Source: JAXDLK01 sp034666665
GTDB taxonomy: Bacteria > Desulfobacterota > Binatia > JACPRU01
Reading direction: 5' to 3'
DNA: 9,841 nucleotides
Assembly (NCBI GenBank): GCA_034666665.1
Contig: JAXDLK010000345.1
Location: 1-9,841 of the forward strand
Position 1 is the stretch's first letter, and each line of letters opens with the position of its first letter. The position numbers were made by a program, and so were the translations under genes. Positions 1-9,709 of the stretch are shown in pieces. The notes under the pieces were generated by a model. That model was not told the DNA's origin and did no database searches. It saw only the letters and a list, made by a program, of their open reading frames with translations.

Positions 1-746
1 ACGTGATGCACGCCGATCACCAGAACGCGGTCGGCACCGAGGCGGAGGGCGGGGGCGAGCGGCGTGTTCAGCCGAAGGCTCCCGTCGCAGTAGTACGATC
101 CGCCGATCCGGATCGTGGGAAAGAAGAGCGGGATCGCCGCGGAGGCGAGCGCGTGCTCGGGTCCGATCCGCTCCGGACGCGCGACGATGAACGGATCGTG
201 CGCCCAGCGGTCGACCCTGCCTTCGCGGTTCTCGACGAAGACGATGGTGCGGCCGCTCTTCACCTCGGTCGCGGCGATCGCCAGCGTGTCGAGCGCGCCG
301 CCCGCGAGCTTTTCCGGGATCCGTTGCCACGGGATCTCGTTCAGGATCAACCGCTCCAGCGGGCTCGCGTCGAGCAAGCCGGGGATGCGGGTCGGTGCCT
401 GCGGAACGTCCCCTGCCACCGGGTGAGCGCGGCTGCGGAAGCCGAGGAGGCCGAGCGCGAAGCCGACCACGGCGCGGGCGCGTACGTCGTAGACGCTGTC
501 GACGTCGAATGCGCGCCAGATCGCGAGCAGCCGCTCGAGCGCACCCGGATCGCCGGCGTGGCCGGCGACGAAGCACGCATGGATGGCGCCGACACTGGAG
601 CCGCTCAGGATGTCGAGGTGCACCGGCCGACCGAGGACGTGAGGGAGTCGCTCCAGGACGTAGTAGAGGACGCCGGCCTCGTAGGCTCCGCGCGCTCCGC
701 CGCCGGAGAGCACGACGGCGATGCGAGGCTGCTCCGACCGCGACAA
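1..746 (-). CDS. patatin-like phospholipase family protein (3' end beyond the window)
   Basis: Serine hydrolase of the patatin family, expected to release fatty acids from phospholipids or other acyl esters using a Ser-Asp dyad. Read on the minus strand, the frame is open for 248 codons to the window edge. The N-terminus carries the glycine-rich oxyanion loop GGGARG (residues 15-20). The nucleophile elbow GSSVG follows at 49-53, with Ser51 as nucleophile, and a DGS motif near 221-223 supplies the catalytic Asp (the family usually has DGG or DGA). The start is a TTG at 746: an in-frame TGA at 752-750 excludes anything upstream, and the next start-like codon (GTG, residue 12) lies inside the conserved first strand. 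An AGGA ribosome site sits 8 bases before the TTG. No signal peptide or membrane segment is seen in this part. It lies 44 bp downstream of nadE and is probably co-transcribed with it. Family assignment is firm; substrate is unknown. Confidence 0.9.
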   Translation of the reverse strand, partial: MSRSEQPRIAVVLSGGGARGAYEAGVLYYVLERLPHVLGRPVHLDILSGSSVGAIHACFVAGHAGDPGALERLLAIWRAFDVDSVYDVRARAVVGFALGLLGFRSRAHPVAGDVPQAPTRIPGLLDASPLERLILNEIPWQRIPEKLAGGALDTLAIAATEVKSGRTIVFVENREGRVDRWAHDPFIVARPERIGPEHALASAAIPLFFPTIRIGGSYYCDGSLRLNTPLAPALRLGADRVLVIGVHH

Positions 747-754
747 CGCTCAGG

Positions 755-758
755 TCCT
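755..758 (-). promoter_or_regulatory. ribosome binding site for the patatin gene
   Basis: AGGA on the minus strand, 8 bases upstream of the TTG at 746. Together with the in-frame TGA at 752-750 it fixes a TTG start for the patatin gene. Confidence 0.6.
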
Positions 759-790
759 GCGACGAGCTTCCGAGTCGCGCGTGGTCGAGG

Positions 791-2788
791 TCACGCTTCG
801 GGAATGCTCTCGGCCTCGGCACGCCAGGCGGTGACCGAGGCGTCGGACGGCATGCGCCAGTCGCCGCGCGGCGACAGGGAGCCGCCGGAGCCGACCTTGG
901 CGGCGTCGGGAAGGCAATCGCGTTTGAACTGGTTCGCGAAGAAGCGGCCGAGGAACACCAGCAGCCAGCGGCGGATCTCGGCGAGCGAGTAGCGCCCGTC
1001 GAAGGCGTGGAGCGCCATGCGCGCGATACGCCGCGGTCCGAGACCGAACCGCAGGAAGTAATAGAGGAAGAAATCGTGCAGCTCGTACGGCCCGACGAGC
1101 TCCTCCGAACGCTGGGTGATCTTTCCTTCCTCGTCCGGCCGCAGGAGCTCGGGGCTGATCGGCGTCGACAGGATCGATTCGAGCACGCGAGAGACGGCCG
1201 GCTCGTCGGTGAAGACGCGCTCCGCCGCCCAGCGGATCAGGAACGTGATCAACGTCTTCGGCACGCCCGCGTTGACGCCGTAGTGCGACATGTGGTCGCC
1301 GCCGTAGGTGGCGAACCCGAGAGCCAGCTCGGAGAGGTCGCCGGTCCCGATGTCGATCGCCTTCTCTTCGGACGCGATCGAGAAGAGCAGGAACTTTCGC
1401 GTCCATGCCTGCACGTTCTCGAAGGTGACGTCTTCTCGTTCGGGATCGTGCCCGATCGCCGAGAAGACGTCGTTCGCCACCGGCCGGATGTCGATCTCGC
1501 GGATGCGCGCGCCGATCGCGTGCAGGAGAGCGCAGGCGTTCTCGTACGTGCCGCGCGAGGTGCCGAAGCCGGGAAGCGTCACCCCGATCACGTCGGAGCG
1601 CGGGCGGCCGAGAAGGTCCATCGCGTGGATCGCGACCAGCAAGGCCTGCGTCGAATCTTGACCGCCGGAGACGCCGAGCACCACGCGCCGCGAGCCCTCC
1701 GGCAGAGAGAGCAGTCGCCGCGCGAGCGAGGTCGCCTGGATCAGGAAGATCTCGCGGCAGCGCGCATCGCGAGCGGCGGGATCGGACGGCACGAACGGGT
1801 GGGGCTGGATCGCGCGGCGGAAGGCGCGATGGACGGCGGCATCGTGCGCGGTCTCCGGCGCTCCGGCTTCGACGACGCGGACCTCCCTCCGGTGCTCCGC
1901 GGCGTTCTGCCCCCACGACGTCTGGCGCATGCGGTCCTCCACGATCGCACGCAGATCCACGTCCACCACCGCCGAGCTGCCGGTGAGCACGAAGCGCTCG
2001 GTCTCCGCGACGATGTAGCCGCGCTCGGCGATGATCCCGTGGCCATCCCAGGCGAGGTCGGCGCTCGATTCACCGAATCCTGCGGCGCTGTACATCTGCA
2101 CCGCCAGATTCTTGCCCGAGGAGGAGCGCACGAGCTCCTGGCGGTACTCCCATTTACCGACGGTGACGTTCGAAGCCGAGAGGTTCGCCAGCACGGTCGC
2201 CCCCGAGAGCGCCGCGATGGTCCCCGGAGGAATGGGCGTCCAGAGGTCCTCGCAGATGTCGGTGTGCAGGGCGAAACCCGGCAGGTGCGCCGCCCGCACG
2301 ACGACGTCCGTGCCGAAAGGCACCCGTTCACCCAGCAGCTCGACTTCACGCGACCGCGCCTCGGCCGCGGGGTGGAACCAGCGGAGCTCGTAGAACTCGC
2401 GGTAGTTCGGCGGGTACGCCTTGGGCGCCACGGCGAGCACGCGGCCCTGATGGAGCGTGATCGCGCAGTTGAACAGGAGGTCGTCCACGACCAGCGGCGC
2501 GCCGACCGAGATGATCGAGCGCCACGACGCGGTCTCGCGCGCCACCCGCTCCAGGGCCTCGAGGCTCGCCCGGAGCAGGGCTTCCTGGAAGAACAGGTCG
2601 CCGCAGGTGTAGGAGGTGAGACCGAGCTCCGGGCAGAGCGCGTACTCCGCACCCTCTTCGTGGACGCGGCGGAGAAGCTGCAGGTGGCTCTCGGCGTTGA
2701 AGGCGGGGTCGGCGACGCGCGCCTCCGGGACACAGACCGCGACGCGCACGAACCCGTGGGTGCGGACGTCGAGGAAGTCCTCGCTCAT
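791..2788 (-). CDS. nadE: glutamine-dependent NAD+ synthetase
   Basis: Catalyses the last step of NAD+ synthesis: ATP-dependent amidation of deamido-NAD+ (nicotinate adenine dinucleotide), with ammonia released from glutamine. It has 665 residues, the length of the two-domain bacterial class exemplified by the 679-residue Mycobacterium tuberculosis enzyme. Residues about 10-300 form the nitrilase-type glutaminase, with the Glu-Lys-Cys triad at E54 (CPELGLTSY), K123 (APKAYPPNYREFYE) and C179 (HTDICEDLW). The C-terminal half is the synthetase domain, with the PP-loop SGGQDST at 374-380, the later motif GTGDLSELALGFATYGGDHMSHY, and a conserved tail ending near SLSPRGDWRMPSDAS. The ATG at 2788 is the natural start, since the next residues lead into the first strand VRVAVCVPE. 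No convincing Shine-Dalgarno precedes it. It faces gpmA across a 134-bp divergent gap, and the patatin gene follows 44 bp downstream. The protein looks intact and functional. Confidence 0.97.
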   Translation of the reverse strand: MSEDFLDVRTHGFVRVAVCVPEARVADPAFNAESHLQLLRRVHEEGAEYALCPELGLTSYTCGDLFFQEALLRASLEALERVARETASWRSIISVGAPLVVDDLLFNCAITLHQGRVLAVAPKAYPPNYREFYELRWFHPAAEARSREVELLGERVPFGTDVVVRAAHLPGFALHTDICEDLWTPIPPGTIAALSGATVLANLSASNVTVGKWEYRQELVRSSSGKNLAVQMYSAAGFGESSADLAWDGHGIIAERGYIVAETERFVLTGSSAVVDVDLRAIVEDRMRQTSWGQNAAEHRREVRVVEAGAPETAHDAAVHRAFRRAIQPHPFVPSDPAARDARCREIFLIQATSLARRLLSLPEGSRRVVLGVSGGQDSTQALLVAIHAMDLLGRPRSDVIGVTLPGFGTSRGTYENACALLHAIGARIREIDIRPVANDVFSAIGHDPEREDVTFENVQAWTRKFLLFSIASEEKAIDIGTGDLSELALGFATYGGDHMSHYGVNAGVPKTLITFLIRWAAERVFTDEPAVSRVLESILSTPISPELLRPDEEGKITQRSEELVGPYELHDFFLYYFLRFGLGPRRIARMALHAFDGRYSLAEIRRWLLVFLGRFFANQFKRDCLPDAAKVGSGGSLSPRGDWRMPSDASVTAWRAEAESIPEA

Positions 2789-2871
2789 GGGTCAGACCAT
2801 ACCGTACCCGGGCCACCGATCGCAGCCCATGCACGGCTCCGGTTCACGTCGCCGGCCTCCGAGAGCGCTGC

Positions 2872-2900
2872 TTGCGACTTCTCCGGCGAGTCTTTATGAA
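2872..2900 (+). promoter_or_regulatory. candidate sigma70-type promoter of the gpmA-birA operon
   Basis: TTGCGA at 2872-2877 (4 of 6 to TTGACA) and TATGAA at 2895-2900 (4 of 6 to TATAAT) are separated by exactly 17 bp. They lie in the divergent region and in one of the few AT-richer patches of the window. A start of transcription near 2907 would leave a leader of about 15 bases before the gpmA ATG at 2923. This is a match by eye to the E. coli consensus; the host's own consensus is unknown. Confidence 0.4.
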
Positions 2901-2922
2901 TTCCGTTTCCCCGGAAAAATCG

Positions 2923-3528
2923 ATGCCGAAGCTCGTCCTCGTCCGCCACGGCCAGTCGCTCTGGAACCTCGAGAACCGGTTCACCGGATGGGTCGACGTG
3001 CCGCTGACCGACGGCGGTCGCGCAGAGGCGCGGAAGGCGGGCGAGCGCTTGCGAGACCTGCGCTTCGACGTTGCCTACACCTCGATCTTGTCCCGGGCCG
3101 AGGAGACTCTCGACATCATTCTCGGAGTCATCGCACAGAGACCGCCGATCATCCGCGACCAGGCGCTGAACGAGCGGCACTACGGTGATCTCCAGGGGCT
3201 CGACAAGGAGCAGACGGCGAAGCGGTTCGGGGCCGAGCAGGTGCACGTCTGGCGTCGCTCCTACGACGTGCCGCCGCCGAACGGCGAGTCGCTGAAAGAT
3301 ACCGCAGCCCGCACGCTGCCGTTCTTCGAGCGCGCCATCCTCGGTGATCTCGTCCAGGGGAAGCACGTCCTCGTGGTGGCGCACGGCAACTCGAACCGTT
3401 CGATCGTCATGAAGCTCGACGGCCTCAGCGGCGAGGAAGTCGTCGCGCTCGAGCTCGCGACCGGTCTGCCGCTCGTCTACGAGATCGGCGGCACCGGCGA
3501 GGTCCTCGGAAAAGAGATTCGCCAGTAG
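2923..3528 (+). CDS. gpmA: 2,3-bisphosphoglycerate-dependent phosphoglycerate mutase (short form)
   Basis: Interconverts 3- and 2-phosphoglycerate in glycolysis and gluconeogenesis through a phosphohistidine. It has 201 residues. The RHGQS motif at 8-12 contains the phosphorylated His9. LNERHYGDLQG at 82-92 contains the acid/base Glu84, and AHGN at 153-156 contains the second His154. The protein is shorter than E. coli GpmA (250 residues): the segment after SYDVPPP is deleted and the chain passes straight to NGESLKDT, as in other short-form bacterial enzymes. The position after HGNS is Asn rather than the usual Leu. The start is placed at ATG 2923 because family members begin directly with MPKLVLVRHG; GGAA lies 6 bases upstream. 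In-frame TTG 2872 and ATG 2896 fall within the candidate promoter and would add an unusual N-terminal extension. It is the first gene of the plus-strand operon, and its TAG abuts the valS ATG. Confidence 0.95.
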   Translation: MPKLVLVRHGQSLWNLENRFTGWVDVPLTDGGRAEARKAGERLRDLRFDVAYTSILSRAEETLDIILGVIAQRPPIIRDQALNERHYGDLQGLDKEQTAKRFGAEQVHVWRRSYDVPPPNGESLKDTAARTLPFFERAILGDLVQGKHVLVVAHGNSNRSIVMKLDGLSGEEVVALELATGLPLVYEIGGTGEVLGKEIRQ

Positions 3529-6233
<2,705 letters not shown>

Positions 6234-6237
<4 letters not shown>

Positions 6238-7094
6238 CCGACCCGTTCCGCGATCCGAGGGTGCGCGCTCTCGTTCGCCTGGCGCTCGCCGAGGACGTCG
6301 GACGCGGAGACGCCACCACGATCGCGATCATTCCTCCGGCCCGTCAGGCGCGTGCCCGGATCGAGGCCCGCGAGGCGGTGATCGTCGCGGGACTGCCGAT
6401 CGCGCCGGTGCTGTTCGAGGAGCACCGGGCGGAAGCGGAGATCGACATCGAGGTGATCGAAGGCGAGCGCGCCGCGAAGGGTGCGACCTTGGCGTCGATC
6501 GACGGATCGGCCTCCTCGATCCTCGAGGTCGAGCGGACGCTGCTGAACTTCCTCCAGCGCATGTGCGGGATCGCGACGCTGACCCGGCGCTACGTCGAGG
6601 CGATTCGCGGCACGACCGCGCGCATCGTGGACACGCGGAAGACGATTCCCGGCTGGCGCGCGCTCGACAAGTACGCCGTCCGTGTCGGCGGCGGGACGAA
6701 CCACCGCTTCGGCCTCGACGACGGCATTCTCATCAAGGACAACCATCTCGCCGCCGCGGGTGGCGTGGCCCGAGCGATCGAGCGCGCGCGCTGCGGCGCA
6801 CCCCACCACCTGATGAGGATCGAGGTCGAGTGCGAGACCTTGGAGGACGTCGCGCAGGCGATCGCCGGGCGCGTGGATGCGATCCTCCTCGACAACATGG
6901 ACCTCGACACCATGCGTGAGGCGGTGCGGCGTGCGCGGGCGGCGATTCCGGCGATCGTGATCGAGGCCTCGGGTGGGATCACGCTGGAGCGCGCTCGGCC
7001 GGTGGCTGAGACCGGCGTCGACCTGATCTCCGTCGGCGCGCTGACGCACTCCGCTCCCGCGGCGGATCTGTCGCTGGAGCTCGAGCCCGGTTGA
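6234..7094 (+). CDS. nadC: nicotinate-nucleotide pyrophosphorylase, carboxylating (quinolinate phosphoribosyltransferase)
   Basis: Converts quinolinate and phosphoribosyl pyrophosphate into nicotinate mononucleotide, CO2 and pyrophosphate, the entry of de novo NAD+ synthesis. It has 286 residues, close to the usual 280-300. EDVGRGDATT lies at 20-29 and ERTLLNFLQRMCGIAT at 100-115, including the PRPP/quinolinate-site Arg101. The phosphate and carboxylate-binding set follows: TRKTIPG (R135, K136), GGGTNHR (H157, R158) and LIKDNH (K168). The barrel acids are in IEVEC (E197/E199) and LLDNMD (D220). The start is GTG at 6234, forming a GTGA overlap with the valS stop, with GAGG 5 bases upstream inside valS. 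It is therefore very likely translated by coupling to valS. The stop overlaps the next gene's ATG by one base (TGATG). With nadE across the divergent promoter region, two of the NAD+ biosynthetic steps are encoded here; nadA, nadB and nadD are not in the window. Confidence 0.96.
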
Positions 7095-8653
7095 TGAGCG
7101 GCGCTCCGGAGGCCTCCGCCGCGATCTCGCGCGGGCGGCGGCCCGAGGGCGCGGACTTCTTCGACTTCCCCGCGCTCGCGCTCACCGCTGTGGCGGCGGC
7201 GTACGTCGGCACCTACGTCCACGTCGCCGTCGCGAGAATGCAGTACCCGTTCGTTCTCGAGTGGGTGGAGAGTCATTCGCTGCAGATCCTGCAGCGGCTT
7301 GCGGAGGGCAAGCCGCTCTACGTCGCGCCGACGATCGATTACATCCCGCCGATCTATCCGCCGCTGTACTTTCTCGTCGCGGGCGCGCTCGCGCCGATCA
7401 CCGGCGTGGGCTTCGTCACTCTCAGGCTGGTGTCGTTCGTGTCGAGCCTCGGTTGCCTGTGGATGATCTGGAGTGCCGTCGCTTCGGATCGCCGGTCGAC
7501 GGTCGGCGCGTCCGTCGCCTGTGGCCTGTTCGCCGCTGCCTATCCGCTGAGCGCGTCGTGGTTCGACGTCGGCCGCGTCGACACGGCGATGCTGTTCGCG
7601 GTCCTCGCGGCGATCCATTTGTCGAGCCCGGGCCGTTCGCGGCGGAGCGTCGCGCTCGGAACCTGCGCCGCGTGTGTGAGCCTCTTCACGAAGCAGTCCG
7701 CGCTCCTCGCCTGCGTCACCTGCTTTTGCGCCGTCGCGATGCGCGATCGGCGAGCCGCGCTCAAGATGGCGGTGGCGAGTGCGATCGTGGTCGGCGTCGG
7801 GGTGCTCTGCGCGCACGTTCTCTACGGCGGATGGTTCGAGCGGTTCGTCATCGAGCATCCGAGCCGGCACGGGTTCGAGATCCACGATGCGCTCCGCATG
7901 TGGCGGAAGCGCTTCCTCCGGCCGTTGTTCGTCGCGGCGGCGATCGGCGCTCTCTGGACGCTCTGCCGGGCGAGTCGGCGTCCGCTTTGGGTGCATCACG
8001 CGGTCTGTGCGGGCGGCTTGCTGGCGGCGTCCTGGTTCGGGAGCGTCAAGCTCGGCGCTGGACGGAACGCGCTTCTCCCCGCCTATGCCGCGATGGCGAT
8101 CCTCGCGGGGCTCGCCGTCGACGACGTCCATCGGCGGCGCGGAACGCGACGGTTCGTGTGGATGGCCACGGCAGCGGCGGTCGCCTTGCAGCTCTGGATC
8201 TTGCGTTACGATCCGCAGAGATGGATTCCCACGCCCGAGGACCTGCGAGCGGGAACGATGCTGGTCGAACGGATTGCGGCGGTCGACGGAGACGTGTTCG
8301 TTCCCGCGCAGGACTACCTCGCGAGGATGGCGGGCAAGCGCGGCCACGCGCACTCGACCGCGATCGGCGAATCGATCGGATCGTACGACCGGGATCGCAC
8401 CGCCACCGCCTTCGCGCCCGCGATCATCAAAGCGATCCGCTCGCAGTTCGGCGCCGCGATCGTCGAGCACGGGTTCGATCGTGATCGCCGCCTGCTCGGT
8501 CGGAGGTTTCGCTACGCGGGAAGCCTGATCGAGGATCCGAAGGTGTTCCGCCCGGTCGCCGGCGGCCGCGGACGTCCCGACGCGCTGTTCGTCAGGGCCC
8601 GCAGCGCTCCGAGATCGAGTACCACCACGCCGCAGGACGGGGGGCCTCGCTAG
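7094..8653 (+). CDS. multi-spanning membrane protein, GT-C fold / glycosyltransferase family 39-like
   Basis: Integral membrane protein of 519 residues with about ten or eleven hydrophobic segments between residues 25 and 372, followed by a soluble tail of about 145 residues. The N-terminal part resembles ArnT/PMT-type GT-C glycosyltransferases, which move a sugar from a polyprenyl-phosphate donor to lipid or protein outside the membrane. An acidic EWVES motif (56-60) lies in the loop after the first membrane segment, where these enzymes carry the catalytic acid. AEGKPLYV and an IYPPLYF motif (YPPLYF at 88-93) match the PPL-containing region of the family. FDVGRVDTA (D158, D163) and LFTKQSALLA are further recurring motifs. 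The C-terminal region has no recognised motif. The ATG at 7094 overlaps the nadC stop; GGAG lies 14 bases upstream, so coupling is likely. The stop overlaps the birA GTG by one base. The GT-C class is fairly secure; donor and acceptor are unknown. Confidence 0.75.
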   Translation: MSGAPEASAAISRGRRPEGADFFDFPALALTAVAAAYVGTYVHVAVARMQYPFVLEWVESHSLQILQRLAEGKPLYVAPTIDYIPPIYPPLYFLVAGALAPITGVGFVTLRLVSFVSSLGCLWMIWSAVASDRRSTVGASVACGLFAAAYPLSASWFDVGRVDTAMLFAVLAAIHLSSPGRSRRSVALGTCAACVSLFTKQSALLACVTCFCAVAMRDRRAALKMAVASAIVVGVGVLCAHVLYGGWFERFVIEHPSRHGFEIHDALRMWRKRFLRPLFVAAAIGALWTLCRASRRPLWVHHAVCAGGLLAASWFGSVKLGAGRNALLPAYAAMAILAGLAVDDVHRRRGTRRFVWMATAAAVALQLWILRYDPQRWIPTPEDLRAGTMLVERIAAVDGDVFVPAQDYLARMAGKRGHAHSTAIGESIGSYDRDRTATAFAPAIIKAIRSQFGAAIVEHGFDRDRRLLGRRFRYAGSLIEDPKVFRPVAGGRGRPDALFVRARSAPRSSTTTPQDGGPR

Positions 8654-9678
8654 TGGCGCCGAGGAACGTGACCGGAGGCTCCACCGCGCGGACGCTGTTG
8701 GACTTGCTCCGCGGTGGCGAGACGCTATCCGGCCCCGACATCGCCGGGCGGCTCGGCATCTCTCGAGCGGCCGTGTGGAAGCACGTGCACCGGCTGATCG
8801 ACGACGGCTATGCGATCTCGAGCGATCGCCGCGACGGCTATCGCCTGGACCAGGCACCCGACCGCCTGCTTCCGGCGGAGATCGGCGCGCGCCTCGTCAC
8901 TGGAAGGATCGGGCGGACCGTTCATCACCGGGAGACGATCGATTCGACGAACCGTCTCGCGATGGAGCTCGCTCGCCGTGGAGCGGCCGAGGGCGAGGTG
9001 GTGATCGCGGAGGCACAAACCGGCGGTCGCGGCCGGCTGGGCAGGTCGTTCTTCTCGCCCGCCGGCGTCAGCCTCTATGCGTCGATGATCCTGAGGCCGC
9101 CGATCGCGCCGGCGATCGCACCGGAGATCACGCTCGTCGCGGGGCTCGCCGTGGCCGAGACCGTCGAGCGCCACGCGGGCGCACGACCCGGGCTCAAGTG
9201 GCCGAACGACGTGTACCTGGGACCGCTGAAGGTCGCGGGAATCTTGACCGAGATGGAGTCGGAGGCGGACCGCGTCCTCTTCGTGGTCTGCGGGCCGGGC
9301 GTGAACCTGAACGTCCGGCAGGATGATTTCCCACCCGCCATTCGCGGGATCGCCACGTCGATCCTCGCTGCCAGCGGTCGCCGCGTGGACCGCGTCGCCT
9401 TTGCGGTCGACCTCTTCGCGAGCTTCGAGTGCGCGTACGACGAGTTCCTCGACGGCGGCTTTGCCGCGCTCCGCCGGCGCTGGGAATCGTATTCGATCCT
9501 GAACGGCCGGGAGGTCACGATCGAGGGAATCGGTGCGCCGGTCGCGGGAACGGTCGTGGGAATCGACGATCACGGCGCCCTCCGGCTGGCGTCCGCCAGG
9601 GGAGAGGTCTCCCGCATCGTCTCGGGTGACGTGACGCTGGCGAAGACGTCGCGTTCCAGCCGAGCGCACAAGACCTAG
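8653..9678 (+). CDS. birA: biotin--[acetyl-CoA-carboxylase] ligase with N-terminal repressor HTH
   Basis: Activates biotin to biotinyl-AMP and attaches it to the biotin carboxyl carrier protein. It has 341 residues, the size of the bifunctional class. Residues about 12-60 form a winged helix-turn-helix (GPDIAGRLGISRAAVWKHVHRL), so DNA binding and repression of biotin genes are possible. The catalytic domain shows IDSTN (D97-N100), the biotin-AMP loop GGRGRLGR (124-131, with Arg128 equivalent to E. coli Arg118), KWPNDV (182-187) and the catalytic Lys193 in LKVAGILTE. An SH3-like C-terminal domain starts near residue 286. The GTG start at 8653 shares a base with the preceding TAG and has a G-rich site about 8 bases upstream. 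A second in-frame GTG at 8668 has GAGG only 3 bases before it and is less likely. It is the last gene of the plus-strand operon. No biotin synthesis genes are adjacent, so any repressor target would be elsewhere. Confidence 0.95.
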   Translation: MAPRNVTGGSTARTLLDLLRGGETLSGPDIAGRLGISRAAVWKHVHRLIDDGYAISSDRRDGYRLDQAPDRLLPAEIGARLVTGRIGRTVHHRETIDSTNRLAMELARRGAAEGEVVIAEAQTGGRGRLGRSFFSPAGVSLYASMILRPPIAPAIAPEITLVAGLAVAETVERHAGARPGLKWPNDVYLGPLKVAGILTEMESEADRVLFVVCGPGVNLNVRQDDFPPAIRGIATSILAASGRRVDRVAFAVDLFASFECAYDEFLDGGFAALRRRWESYSILNGREVTIEGIGAPVAGTVVGIDDHGALRLASARGEVSRIVSGDVTLAKTSRSSRAHKT

Positions 9679-9709
9679 GCGAGCGACGAAGAGTCTCCCG
9701 GCGCTTCGC
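9679..9709. terminator. weak candidate bidirectional terminator in the convergent gap
   Basis: The 31-bp gap between birA and the converging acyltransferase gene contains an imperfect inverted repeat, GCGAGCG (9679-9685) against CGCTTCGC (9702-9709), with one bulged base and a 16-base loop. Neither side has a T tract, so it is not a classical intrinsic terminator. The position between convergent genes is the main support. Confidence 0.2.

Noticed and set aside
747..790. Possible separate promoter or terminator between nadE and the patatin gene.
   Set aside because: The 44 bp contain only the AGGA ribosome site; I see no hairpin with a T tract and no plausible -10/-35 pair.
395..2899. An 834-codon open frame on the plus strand opposite the patatin and nadE genes.
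   Set aside because: It is antisense to nadE, which has complete glutaminase and synthetase motifs, and its translation is Arg-rich low-complexity sequence. It is a GC-driven shadow.
6590..8857. A 755-codon minus-strand open frame across nadC, the membrane protein and birA.
   Set aside because: It spans three well-supported plus-strand genes, its composition is Arg/Ala/Asp-rich, and it shows no recognisable motif.
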